NCBI RefSeq assembly: GCF_003259315.1
Contig: NZ_QLLT01000006.1
Span: 230,302 to 294,301 of the forward strand
Source: Kitasatospora sp. SolWspMP-SS2h
Lineage (GTDB): Bacteria > Actinomycetota > Actinomycetes > Streptomycetales > Streptomycetaceae
DNA: 64,000 nucleotides
Direction of reading: 5' to 3'
The notes beneath the pieces are model-generated. The model worked only from the letters and a program-made list of their open reading frames with translations, was not told the origin of the DNA and did not search any database. Of this stretch, positions 34,696-42,299 are shown one piece after another (positions within the stretch are counted from its first letter, which is position 1; each line of letters begins with the position of its first letter). The position numbers were made by a program, and so were the translations under genes.

Positions 34696-35193
34696 TCAGC
34701 CCGCCGGGGCGGGGTCGGCCCCGGGCTCGGGGCCGGTGTCCGGGTCGCGGGTGAACAGGTAGCGGGCACCGGGCCCGGCGGCGCCCGCCCGGTCGGCGGC
34801 GTTGTAGAGGCCGCAGCGGGTCAGCGAGAGGCAGCCGCAGCCGATGCAGCCGGTCAACTTGGCGCGCATGTGCTGGAGTTCGGCGATCTGCCGGTCGATC
34901 CGGTGCTGCCAGGCGGTGGCGACGGCGTTCCACTCCCGGGTGGTGGGGGCGCGGTCCTCGGGCAGCCGGGCGAGGGCGGCGCGGGCCTCCTCCAGGCTGA
35001 GCCCGACCTGCTGGGCGGCCCGGACGAAGGCGATCCGGCGCAGCGCGGTGCGGGGGTAGCGGCGCTGGTTCCCGGCGGTGCGGGCGGAGTGGATCAGCCC
35101 GAGGCTCTCGTAGTAGCGCAGCGCGGAGGCGGCCAGGCCGCTGCGCTCGGCGAGCTGGCCGATGGTGAGGACGTCGTGCCGGGTGGGTGCCAT
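34696..35193 (-). CDS. soxR: Redox-sensing MerR-family regulator SoxR
   Basis: 165-aa [2Fe-2S] transcription factor that activates promoters with over-long spacers when its cluster is oxidised by redox-cycling compounds. MerR HTH at 8-76 (LTIGQLAERSGLAASALRYY, GNQRRYPRTALRRIAFV), dimerisation helix 80-112, and cluster motif C116-x2-C119-x-C121-x5-C127 (CIGCGCLSLTRC), which defines SoxR. The ATG at 35193 lies 8 nt from a minus-strand -10 TACACT, and GGAGG is only 1 nt away, so the message may be leaderless. Divergent from the split transketolase genes with a SoxR-like operator between. Confidence 0.93.
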   Translation of the reverse strand: MAPTRHDVLTIGQLAERSGLAASALRYYESLGLIHSARTAGNQRRYPRTALRRIAFVRAAQQVGLSLEEARAALARLPEDRAPTTREWNAVATAWQHRIDRQIAELQHMRAKLTGCIGCGCLSLTRCGLYNAADRAGAAGPGARYLFTRDPDTGPEPGADPAPAG

Positions 35194-35222
35194 GCCTCCG
35201 CAGTGTACCGGGAAGCGCCCGC

Positions 35223-35253
35223 TTGACTTCAAGCGGACTTGAAGTCGGAGGCT
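35223..35253. promoter_or_regulatory. SoxR-type operator and divergent promoters
   Basis: Dyad GACTTCAAG-CGGA-CTTGAAGTC at 35225-35246 differs from the actinobacterial SoxR site I recall (CCTCAAG-N4-CTTGAGG) by one base per half. For the transketolase direction, TTGACT (35223-35228) and GAGGCT (35248-35253) are 19 bp apart with the dyad in the spacer, the MerR geometry. For soxR, minus-strand TTGAAG (35232-35227) and TACACT (35207-35202) are also 19 bp apart. GAGGCT is a weak -10, and GGAGG at 35247-35251 could instead be a Shine-Dalgarno site. Confidence 0.7.
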
Positions 35254-35260
35254 TTCTCCC

Positions 35261-36058
35261 ATGACGAGCGACTCCACGACGGACGAAGCGACGCCGGGCG
35301 CCCCCACGGCGAACGCCCCCACGCCGGGCGGCCCCACGGCGAACGCCCCCACGGCGGGCGCGGCGACGCGCACCCGCGGCGGCGGCTTCGCCGAACTGCC
35401 GCACCTGATCTCCCTGATGACCGGCGACGAGAAGCACTCCCCGGCCGCGACCTCCACCCTGGACGCGCTGTGGGTGCTCTACGACCGGGTCCTGAACGCG
35501 CACCCGGGCAACGCGGACGCGCCGGACCGCGACCGGTTCCTGCTGTCCAAGGGCCACGGCCCGATGGCGTACTACGCGGTGCTGGCCGCGAAGGGCTTCT
35601 TCCCGGTCGAGCTGCTGTCCAGCTTCGGCGCCTACGACTCGCCGCTGGGCCACCACCCGGACCGGCTGCTGGTGCCCGGCGCGGAGATCGGCTCCGGCTC
35701 GCTGGGGCACGGCCTGCCGCTGGCGGTCGGGACGGCGCTGGGCCTGCGGGCGCAGGGCCTGGACGGCCCGGCGGTGTGGGTGCTGATCGGTGACGCCGAG
35801 TTCGACGAGGGCTCCAACCACGAGGCGGTGGCCTTCGCCGGGGCGTACGGGCTGGAGCGGCTGCACACCCTGGTGATCGACAACTCCTCGGCCACGCACG
35901 GCTGGAGCGGCGGCATCGCGGCCCGGTTCGCCGGCGAGGGCTGGTCGACGGCCACCGTGGACGGCCGCGACCACGAGCGGCTGTACCGGGCGTTCACCGC
36001 CCCGCACCCCGGCCGCCCGCACGTCGTGGTGGCCCGCACCGAGCCCAAGCACAGCTGA
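35261..36058 (+). CDS. Transketolase, N-terminal (TPP-binding) subunit
   Basis: 265-aa subunit of a split transketolase that moves two-carbon ketol units with thiamine diphosphate. A Thr/Ala/Pro extension (1-42) includes a duplicated 10-residue unit. The TPP domain then shows FLLSKGHGPMAYYAVLAAKG, GSLGHGLPLAVGTALGLR and the TPP motif GDAEFDEGSNHEA...VIDN (177-208). RTEPKHS ends the domain. Split transketolases occur in archaea and actinobacteria, often in accessory pathways. The partner subunit starts 19 nt downstream. Divergent from soxR, so probably redox-responsive. Confidence 0.9.
   Translation: MTSDSTTDEATPGAPTANAPTPGGPTANAPTAGAATRTRGGGFAELPHLISLMTGDEKHSPAATSTLDALWVLYDRVLNAHPGNADAPDRDRFLLSKGHGPMAYYAVLAAKGFFPVELLSSFGAYDSPLGHHPDRLLVPGAEIGSGSLGHGLPLAVGTALGLRAQGLDGPAVWVLIGDAEFDEGSNHEAVAFAGAYGLERLHTLVIDNSSATHGWSGGIAARFAGEGWSTATVDGRDHERLYRAFTAPHPGRPHVVVARTEPKHS
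35299..35358 (+). repeat. 30-bp tandem duplication in the transketolase 5' end
   Basis: Two near-identical 30-bp units (35299-35328, 35329-35358) encode APTANAPTPG and GPTANAPTAG. This is recent slippage in a non-catalytic extension. Confidence 0.7.
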
Positions 36059-36077
36059 CCGCAGGGGAGAAGAGACC

Positions 36078-37016
36078 ATGCAGAGCACCCACCCGGCCAC
36101 CCGTCCGGCCGCCCACGAGGCCACCATGCGCGAGCAGTTCGCTGCGACCGTCACCGAACTCCTGGAGCGGGACCCGCGCACCGCGCTGGTGCTCGCCGAC
36201 ATCGGGGCCGCGCAGTTCCCCGGGGCGGCCCGCGCCCACCCCGACCGGGTGGTCAACGTCGGCATCCGCGAGCAGCTGCTGATCGGCGTGGCGGGCGGCC
36301 TGGCGCTGACCGGGATGCGGCCGATCGCCCACACCTTCGCCAGCTTCCTGGTCGAACGGCCCTTCGAGCAGGTGAAGTTGGACCTGGTGCACCAGGGCGT
36401 CGGCGCGGTCCTGGTGAGCGCGGCCGGATCCTACGACTGGCCGGCCGGCGGCCGCACCCACATGTCCCCGGGCGACGTCGCGCTGCTCGACACCCTCCCC
36501 GACTGGCACGTCCACGTCCCCGGCCACCCCGCCGAGGCCGACCTGCTGCTGCGGCACGCCGTCGCGGCGGGCGACACCCTCCAGTACGTCCGGCTCTCCG
36601 CGCACCAGAACGCCGAGGCCCGGCCGGTCGCCCCCGGACGCTTCCTGACCGTCCGCCGGGGCTCCCGGCACGCGGGCACGGTGCTGGCGGTCGGCCCGAT
36701 GCTGGACGCCGTGCTGGAGGCCACCGAGACGCTCGACGTGACGGTGCTGTACGCGGCCACCGTCCGCCCGTTCGACGCCGCGGGCCTGCGCGCCGCGCTC
36801 GGCGAGCGGGCCGACGCGGTCCTGGTGGAGCCCTACCTGGCGGGCACCTCCGAGCGGGCCGCGCACCTGGCGCTCGGCGACCTGCCGCACCGGGTGCTGG
36901 CCCTGGGCGTGCCGGTGGCCGAGCACCGGCACTACGGTTCGATCCCCGAGCACCTGGCCGCGTACGGCCTGGACGCCGCCGGGCTGCGCACCCGGATCAG
37001 CGAGTACCTCTGGTAG
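36078..37016 (+). CDS. Transketolase, C-terminal (pyrimidine-binding) subunit
   Basis: 312-aa second subunit. The PYR domain carries the catalytic Glu65 in VVNVGIREQLLIGVAGGLAL, which activates the TPP aminopyrimidine, plus IAHTFASFLVERPFEQVKLD and AGSYDWPAGGRTHMSPGDVA. The C-terminal transketolase domain (VLAVGPMLDAVLEAT, VLYAATVRPFDAAGL, AVLVEPYLAGT) follows. Start ATG 36078 has GGGGAG before it and lies 19 nt after the N-subunit stop, so the two are cotranslated. The two subunits together equal one full transketolase. Confidence 0.92.
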   Translation: MQSTHPATRPAAHEATMREQFAATVTELLERDPRTALVLADIGAAQFPGAARAHPDRVVNVGIREQLLIGVAGGLALTGMRPIAHTFASFLVERPFEQVKLDLVHQGVGAVLVSAAGSYDWPAGGRTHMSPGDVALLDTLPDWHVHVPGHPAEADLLLRHAVAAGDTLQYVRLSAHQNAEARPVAPGRFLTVRRGSRHAGTVLAVGPMLDAVLEATETLDVTVLYAATVRPFDAAGLRAALGERADAVLVEPYLAGTSERAAHLALGDLPHRVLALGVPVAEHRHYGSIPEHLAAYGLDAAGLRTRISEYLW

Positions 37017-37080
37017 CCGCCGCGCGGCGCCCGCCGGTGCCGGACGGACGCCCGCCGCCCCCCCCGCGGACGTCCGCCGC

Positions 37081-38877
37081 CTACGCGGTGCGCACCACCG
37101 CCACCGCGTCCGGCCCGAGCAGCACCGCGCCGCCCGGGCCGGCCGCCGCCCCGCCGGCCGCCGCCCCGCCGGCCGCCGCCCCGCCGGCCGCCGCCCCGTC
37201 GACCGCCACCTCCCCGAACGCGGCCTCCAGCGCGGCGAACCCGCCCTCCAGCGGGACGACCAGCGGCTGCGCGGAGCCGCCGAGCCGCACCAGCACCCGG
37301 TAGCGGCCCCGGTGCACCGCCAGCCAGCCGGCCGCCGCGTCGTAGCGGACCCGCACCGCGGCCAGGTCACCGTCCGACAGCTCCGGGGCGGTCCGGCGTA
37401 GCCGGATCAACTCCCGGTACCAGGACAGCAGTTCGGCGTGCGGGGCGCGCTCCGGCTCGGCCCAGTCCAGGGTGGAGGCGGCCACCGTGGCCGGGCTCTG
37501 CGGGTCCGGCACCTGCTCGGCCCGCCAGCCGTGCCCGGCGAACTCCCGGCGCCGCCCCTGCCGGACCGCCTCGGCCAGCTGCGGGTCGGTGTGGTCGGTG
37601 AAGTACTGCCACGGGGTGCCCGCGCCCCACTCCTCGCCCATGAACAGCATCGGCGTGAACGGCGAGGTCAGCACCAGCGCGGCCGCCGCCGCCAGCCGCC
37701 CGGCGGGCAGCGACGCCGAGAGCCGGTCGCCGGCGGCCCGGTTGCCGACCTGGTCGTGGGACTGGGCGAAGCCCAGCAGCCGGTGCCCGTGCCCGGCCGG
37801 GAACGGGCGGCCGTGCGAGCGGCCCCGGAACGAGGACCAGCTCCCGTCGTGGAAGAACCCCCGGGTCAGCGTCTTCGCCACCGCCGCGTACGGGTCGGCG
37901 GCGAAGTCCGCGTAGTAGCCCTGCGCCTCGCCGGTCAGCAGGCAGTGCAGCGCGTGGTGGAAGTCGTCGCTCCACTGCGCGTCCAGGCCCAGGCCGCCCG
38001 CCTCCCGGGCGGCGGTGGTGCGCGGGTCGTTCAGGTCGGACTCGCCGACCAGGAACAGCGGCCGGCCGGTGGCCTGCGCCAACTTCTCGACCTCGGCGGC
38101 GAGTTCCTCCAGGAAGGGCCGGGCCCGGGTGTCCACCAGGGCGTGCACCGCGTCCAGCCGCAGCCCGTCGATCCGGTAGTCGCGCAGCCAGGACAGCGCG
38201 CTGCCGATCAGGAACGCCCGCACCTCGTCCGAGCCCGGCGCGTCCAGGTTGACCGCGGAGCCCCACGGCGTCTGGTGCCGGTCGGTGAAGTACGGGCCGT
38301 ACTGCGGCAGGTAGTTGCCCGAGGGGCCGAGGTGGTTGTGCACCACGTCCAGCACCACGCCCAGCCCGCGCCGGTGCGCCGCGTCCACGAACCGCTTCAG
38401 CCCGTCCGGCCCGCCGTACGGCTCGTGCACCGCCCACAGGTCCACCCCGTCGTACCCCCAGCCGGAGCGGCCCGGGAACGCGCACACCGGCATCAGCTCG
38501 ACGAAGTCCACGCCCAGGTCGACCAGGTGGTCGAGCCGTTCGGCCGCCGCGTCGAACGTCCCCCCGGCGGTGAACGTGCCCACGTGCAGCTCGTACACCA
38601 CCGCGCCCGGCAGCGGGCGCCCCCGCCAGGCCGTCTCCGACCAGGCGAACGCGCCGTGGTCGACCCGGCGGCTCAGCCCGTCCGGGCCGAACGGCTGCCA
38701 CGCCGAGCGCGGGTCGGGCAGCGCCCGGCCCCCGTTCAGCCGGAAGCCGTAGTCGCCCTCCGGCGCCTCCCCGTGCCACCAGCCCGGCCGGGCCGGGTCG
38801 CGCTCCAGCAGGTACGGGATCGCCCCGACCTCCACCTCGACCACCTTGGCCTCCGGCGCCCACACCCGGTACCGCAT
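37081..38877 (-). CDS. treZ: Malto-oligosyltrehalose trehalohydrolase
   Basis: 598-aa GH13 enzyme releasing trehalose from the maltooligosyl-trehalose made by TreY. N-terminal carbohydrate-binding module MRYRVWAPEAKVVEVEV, then the barrel: GYDGVDLWAVHEPYGGPDGL, VVLDVVHNHLGPSGNYLP, nucleophile in DGLRLDAVHALVD, acid in FLVGESDLND, and FAQSHDQVGNR. FTPMLFMGEEWGAGTPWQYF is a TreZ hallmark. The C-terminal tail contains a GAAAG repeat from a 15-bp tandem repeat. Start ATG 38877 overlaps the treY stop (TGATG), so translation is coupled. Confidence 0.95.
   Translation of the reverse strand: MRYRVWAPEAKVVEVEVGAIPYLLERDPARPGWWHGEAPEGDYGFRLNGGRALPDPRSAWQPFGPDGLSRRVDHGAFAWSETAWRGRPLPGAVVYELHVGTFTAGGTFDAAAERLDHLVDLGVDFVELMPVCAFPGRSGWGYDGVDLWAVHEPYGGPDGLKRFVDAAHRRGLGVVLDVVHNHLGPSGNYLPQYGPYFTDRHQTPWGSAVNLDAPGSDEVRAFLIGSALSWLRDYRIDGLRLDAVHALVDTRARPFLEELAAEVEKLAQATGRPLFLVGESDLNDPRTTAAREAGGLGLDAQWSDDFHHALHCLLTGEAQGYYADFAADPYAAVAKTLTRGFFHDGSWSSFRGRSHGRPFPAGHGHRLLGFAQSHDQVGNRAAGDRLSASLPAGRLAAAAALVLTSPFTPMLFMGEEWGAGTPWQYFTDHTDPQLAEAVRQGRRREFAGHGWRAEQVPDPQSPATVAASTLDWAEPERAPHAELLSWYRELIRLRRTAPELSDGDLAAVRVRYDAAAGWLAVHRGRYRVLVRLGGSAQPLVVPLEGGFAALEAAFGEVAVDGAAAGGAAAGGAAAGGAAAGPGGAVLLGPDAVAVVRTA
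37141..37200. repeat. 15-bp tandem repeat x4 in the treZ 3' end
   Basis: Units GGCCGCCGCCCCGCC at 37141, 37156 and 37171, and an imperfect one at 37186. In frame they encode repeated Gly-Ala-Ala-Ala-Gly near the TreZ C-terminus. Confidence 0.8.
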
Positions 38878-41267
38878 CAGGACCCCTCCGCGAGCAGTGC
38901 GACCGGCGACTGCCGGAAGAGATACGAGAGTTCGACGGTGCCGCCGGTGAAGTGCCGCTCGGTCAGCAGGTCCGTCCAGCGCCCCGGCGGCAGCTCCAGC
39001 ACCGTCTCGCGCCAGCCGCCCGCCCGGTGCAGCCCGTACGGCAGCCGGGTCGCCGCGGCGAGCACCCGCTCGCCGCGCCCGAACGCCACCAGGTGCCCGG
39101 CGGCCGGGCCGTCCGCCGCCAGCGGCCGGTACGAGCCCAGCGGGCCGGAGCGGCGCAGGTGCAGGGCGGTGGTGGTCAGGTGCAGCTTCTCCCGGGCCAG
39201 GTCGCCCGGGCGCGGCTCCGGCGAGTCGGTCAGCCGCACCGCCAGCGCGCCCAGGTCCACCGGCGCCCGGTTGTCCGGGTCGACCAGCGTGTACAGCGGC
39301 TCCTCGCCGCCCTGGAACACGTCCGGCACGCCCGGCGCCAGCAGGTGCAGCAGCGCCGCCGACAGCGAGTTCACCCGGGCGAACGGCGCGATCAGCCCGG
39401 CGAACCCGGCGATCCGCGGGCACAGCCCCGGGTTGGCCAGCGCCCCCCGCACGTACCGTTCCAGCCCGCGCTCGAAGGACTCGTCCGGGTCCTTCCACGA
39501 GGTGCGCCGCTTCGCCTCCCGCACCGACTTCAGCACCACCCCCAGCAGCCGCCCCTCGGACACCGGCCACGCCGCCAGCAGCGTCTGCCACAGCAGCCAC
39601 GCCGTGGAGCGGTCCGCGCACGGCCCGGCCGCCAGCGTCCAGGCCGCGCACTCCGCCGCCCACACCTCCGGCAGCTCCGCCAGCACCGCCAGCCGGGCCC
39701 GGGCGTCCGCGCTGCGCTTGGTGTCGTGCGTGGACAGCGCCGTCATCGAGGCCGGCCACAGCCGGTCCTGCTCGGCGCACCAGCGGTGGAACTCCTCCAC
39801 CGACACGCCCGGCCGCTCCGGCAGGCCGCCCACCTCGTTCAGCGACAGCAGCGCGTTGAACCGGTAGAACGCGGTGTCCTCCACGCCCTTGGCCGCCACC
39901 GCCGACGCGGTCTGCCCGAACCGGTGGCAGAACTCGTCCTTCGCCGCCGACCGCCCCAGCGCGCCCAGCGCCAGCTCCCGCACCAGCCGCTCGGTGGCGG
40001 GGGCGTCCACCGGGGCCGCCAGCGCCGCCACCGCCTCCGGCGGGGCCGGCTCGCCCGGCACCACGTACGGCCGGTACACCGGGTAGCCGGTCAGCAGCCC
40101 CTCCAGCGCCCGGCGCACCGCCAGCGGCGAGTGGTCCGCCAGCTCCGGCCCGTCCGCGCAGATCCGCCCCACCAGGCGCACCAGCCGGTCCGTCTCCGCC
40201 GCCAGCGCCCCGCCCGGCGCGACCATCTCGGCCCGCCCGGCCCGGCCGGCCGCCGCCGGGTCCGCCGCCTCGCCCACGTCCCGCCGGTAGGCCGCGAACA
40301 GCTTCTCCGCGCCCCGCCGGTCGGTCAGCACCCCGTCGATCCGGCGCAGCGCGTCGTACCCGGTCGTCCCCGCGCACGGCCAGTCCGCGGGCAGCGCCTC
40401 GTCCCCGGTCAGGATCTTCTCCACCACCGTGTACGCCCCGCCGGTGGCCTCCGCGAGCCGCCGCAGGTAGCCGCGCGGATCGGCCAGCCCGTCCGGGTGG
40501 TCGATCCGGAAGCCCGCCAGCACGCCCTCCCGGTGCAGCCGCAGCAGCACCCCGTGGGTGGCCTCGAACACCTCCGGGACCTCCACCCGGACGGCGATCA
40601 GGTCGTTGACGGTGAAGAAGCGCCGGTAGTTGACCTGCTCGTCGGCCAGCTGCCACCAGCACAGCCGGTACCACTGCCGCTCCAGCAGCTCCGCCAGCGG
40701 CAGGCCCTCGGTGCCGGGCCGCAGCGGGAACGCGTGGTCGTGGTAGCGCAGCACGTCGCCGTCCACCGCCAGCTGGTCCAGCACCGCGCCCAGCCGGTCG
40801 CCCAGCACCGGCAGCAGCAGCCGCCCGCGCTCCGGGGCGTCCACCGGGCCCGGCTGGGCGGCCCAGTCGATGTCGAACCAGTCCGCGAACGGGTCGTCCG
40901 GGCCGTTCCGCAGCACCTGCCACAGCGGCCCGTTCAGCCGCTCCGGCACCGGCAGCGCCATGTGGTTGGGCACCACGTCCGCGATCAGCGCCAGCCCGTG
41001 GGCCGCCGCCTCCGCGGCCAGCTCGCGCAGCGCCCGCTCACCGCCGAGCTGCTCGCTGATCCGGCTGTGGTCGAGCGTGTCGTAGCCGTGGGTGGAGCCG
41101 GCCACCGCCTCCAGCAACGGCGACAGGTGCAGGTGCGACACGCCGAGCGCCGCCAGGTACGGCACCGCCCGGCGGGCGTCGTGCAGGGTGAACTCCGGCT
41201 GCAACTGGAGCCGGTAACTGGCCGTCGGGATGCCGGCAGTATCGGGGCGTGCGGCGGCTGGCGTCAT
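38877..41267 (-). CDS. treY: Malto-oligosyltrehalose synthase
   Basis: 796-aa GH13 isomerase that converts the reducing end of maltodextrins to an alpha-1,1 trehalosyl end. ASYRLQLQPEFTLHDARRAV is the family start, with LHLSPLLEAVAGSTHGYD, LIADVVPNHMALP, the nucleophile region LAGFRIDHPDGLADP, acid region TVVEKIL, and ALSTHDTKRSADARARL. Length matches TreY. It is one of two enzymes of the TreYZ pathway; substrates come from glycogen trimmed by GlgX, encoded 1 kb upstream on the same strand. ATG 41267. Confidence 0.95.
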   Translation of the reverse strand: MTPAAARPDTAGIPTASYRLQLQPEFTLHDARRAVPYLAALGVSHLHLSPLLEAVAGSTHGYDTLDHSRISEQLGGERALRELAAEAAAHGLALIADVVPNHMALPVPERLNGPLWQVLRNGPDDPFADWFDIDWAAQPGPVDAPERGRLLLPVLGDRLGAVLDQLAVDGDVLRYHDHAFPLRPGTEGLPLAELLERQWYRLCWWQLADEQVNYRRFFTVNDLIAVRVEVPEVFEATHGVLLRLHREGVLAGFRIDHPDGLADPRGYLRRLAEATGGAYTVVEKILTGDEALPADWPCAGTTGYDALRRIDGVLTDRRGAEKLFAAYRRDVGEAADPAAAGRAGRAEMVAPGGALAAETDRLVRLVGRICADGPELADHSPLAVRRALEGLLTGYPVYRPYVVPGEPAPPEAVAALAAPVDAPATERLVRELALGALGRSAAKDEFCHRFGQTASAVAAKGVEDTAFYRFNALLSLNEVGGLPERPGVSVEEFHRWCAEQDRLWPASMTALSTHDTKRSADARARLAVLAELPEVWAAECAAWTLAAGPCADRSTAWLLWQTLLAAWPVSEGRLLGVVLKSVREAKRRTSWKDPDESFERGLERYVRGALANPGLCPRIAGFAGLIAPFARVNSLSAALLHLLAPGVPDVFQGGEEPLYTLVDPDNRAPVDLGALAVRLTDSPEPRPGDLAREKLHLTTTALHLRRSGPLGSYRPLAADGPAAGHLVAFGRGERVLAAATRLPYGLHRAGGWRETVLELPPGRWTDLLTERHFTGGTVELSYLFRQSPVALLAEGS

Positions 41268-41331
41268 ACCCGCATGCCTACCCGGGCCGCCCCGGACCTA
41301 CCGTCCGCTGCGCCGAACGAGGGGCGCGCCC

Positions 41332-42198
41332 TCAGACCGGACCGGGCTCCGCGACCTCCCCGCCCGCCCGGGCCGCCGCCCCCTCGCCCGCCAGCGCCCG
41401 GGCCGCCGCCAGCTCCGCCGCCTCCCCGGCCAGCGCCGCCTCCAGCATCGCGTACGCGTCCGGCCCCACCGGCAGCCGCACCGGGCCCGCCGGCGCGGCC
41501 ACCGCCCGCAGCACCAGTGCGGCGAACGCCTCCGGCGGGTTCAGCTCCGCGGACCCGGCCATGCCGCGCAGCGCCACGTGCATCGGCGCCAGCACCGGCC
41601 CGTACTCCGGCAGCTTCACCGCCGACTCGGCCAGCGCGTTCCCGTACGAAGTGGCGAAGCCGCCCGGCTCGACCACCGTCACCCGCACCCCGAACGCCGC
41701 CGCCTCCGCCGCCAGCGCCAGGCTCAACCCCTCCAGCGCGAACTTGCCCGCCACGTACGCCCCCAGGCCCGGGAAGGCCATCCGGCCGCCGACCGAGGAG
41801 ACGTTCACCACGTGCCCGCCGCCCTGCGCCCGCATCACCGGCAGCACCAGCCGGGCCAGCCGCCAGGGCGCCACCGCCAGCACCTCCAGCTGGTCGCGCA
41901 GCTCCGCGTCCGAGACCTCCTCCACCGCCCCGAACAGGCCGACGGCGGCGTTGTTCACCAGCACGTCCACCCCGCCCAGGCGGGTGCGCGCCAGCTCCAC
42001 CGCCGCCGCGCAGTCCGCCGCGCTGCGCAGCTCCAGCCGGGCCGGCACCACCTGCCCGGGGAACTCCGCCGCCAGCGCGTCCAACGGCGAGGCCCCCCGG
42101 CTGGTCGCCACGATCCGGTCCCCGGCCGCCGCCACCGCCCGCGCGAGCGCCAGCCCCAACCCCGACGAACACCCGGTCACCAACCACCGACGAGACAC
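41332..42198 (-). CDS. Short-chain dehydrogenase/reductase
   Basis: 288-aa classical SDR. Cofactor motif TGCSSGLGLALARA (residues 7-20), VLVNNAAVGLFG, NVSSVGGRMAFPG (catalytic Ser), YVAGKFALEGL (YxxxK), VEPGGFATSYGN. Similar enzymes act on ketones, retinoids or fatty-acyl intermediates; the specificity is unknown. GTG 42198 is preceded by AGAGGGGGG, which lies inside a strong hairpin (42202-42244). It sits between treY and glgX on the same strand but does not belong to the TreYZ pathway, so an insertion or chance grouping is likely. Confidence 0.9.
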   Translation of the reverse strand: MSRRWLVTGCSSGLGLALARAVAAAGDRIVATSRGASPLDALAAEFPGQVVPARLELRSAADCAAAVELARTRLGGVDVLVNNAAVGLFGAVEEVSDAELRDQLEVLAVAPWRLARLVLPVMRAQGGGHVVNVSSVGGRMAFPGLGAYVAGKFALEGLSLALAAEAAAFGVRVTVVEPGGFATSYGNALAESAVKLPEYGPVLAPMHVALRGMAGSAELNPPEAFAALVLRAVAAPAGPVRLPVGPDAYAMLEAALAGEAAELAAARALAGEGAAARAGGEVAEPGPV

Positions 42199-42201
42199 TT
42201 C

Positions 42202-42244
42202 GTACCCCCCTCTGGTCTGCGGTTCCGCAGTGCAGAGGGGGTAC
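42202..42244 (-). promoter_or_regulatory. Hairpin covering the SDR ribosome-binding site
   Basis: Outer stem GTACCCCCCTCTG (42202-42214) with CAGAGGGGGTAC (42233-42244), one bulged C, and inner stem CTGCGG/CCGCAG with a TT loop. On the minus strand the SD AGAGGGGGG is entirely inside the stem that ends 4 nt before the GTG. It also lies between glgX and the SDR gene, so it could terminate glgX. Confidence 0.65.
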
Positions 42245-42299
42245 CCGCCCCGGAGCGCCCGCAGACCGGAGGGTCGGGGACGAACCGGAGCGCGCGGGG

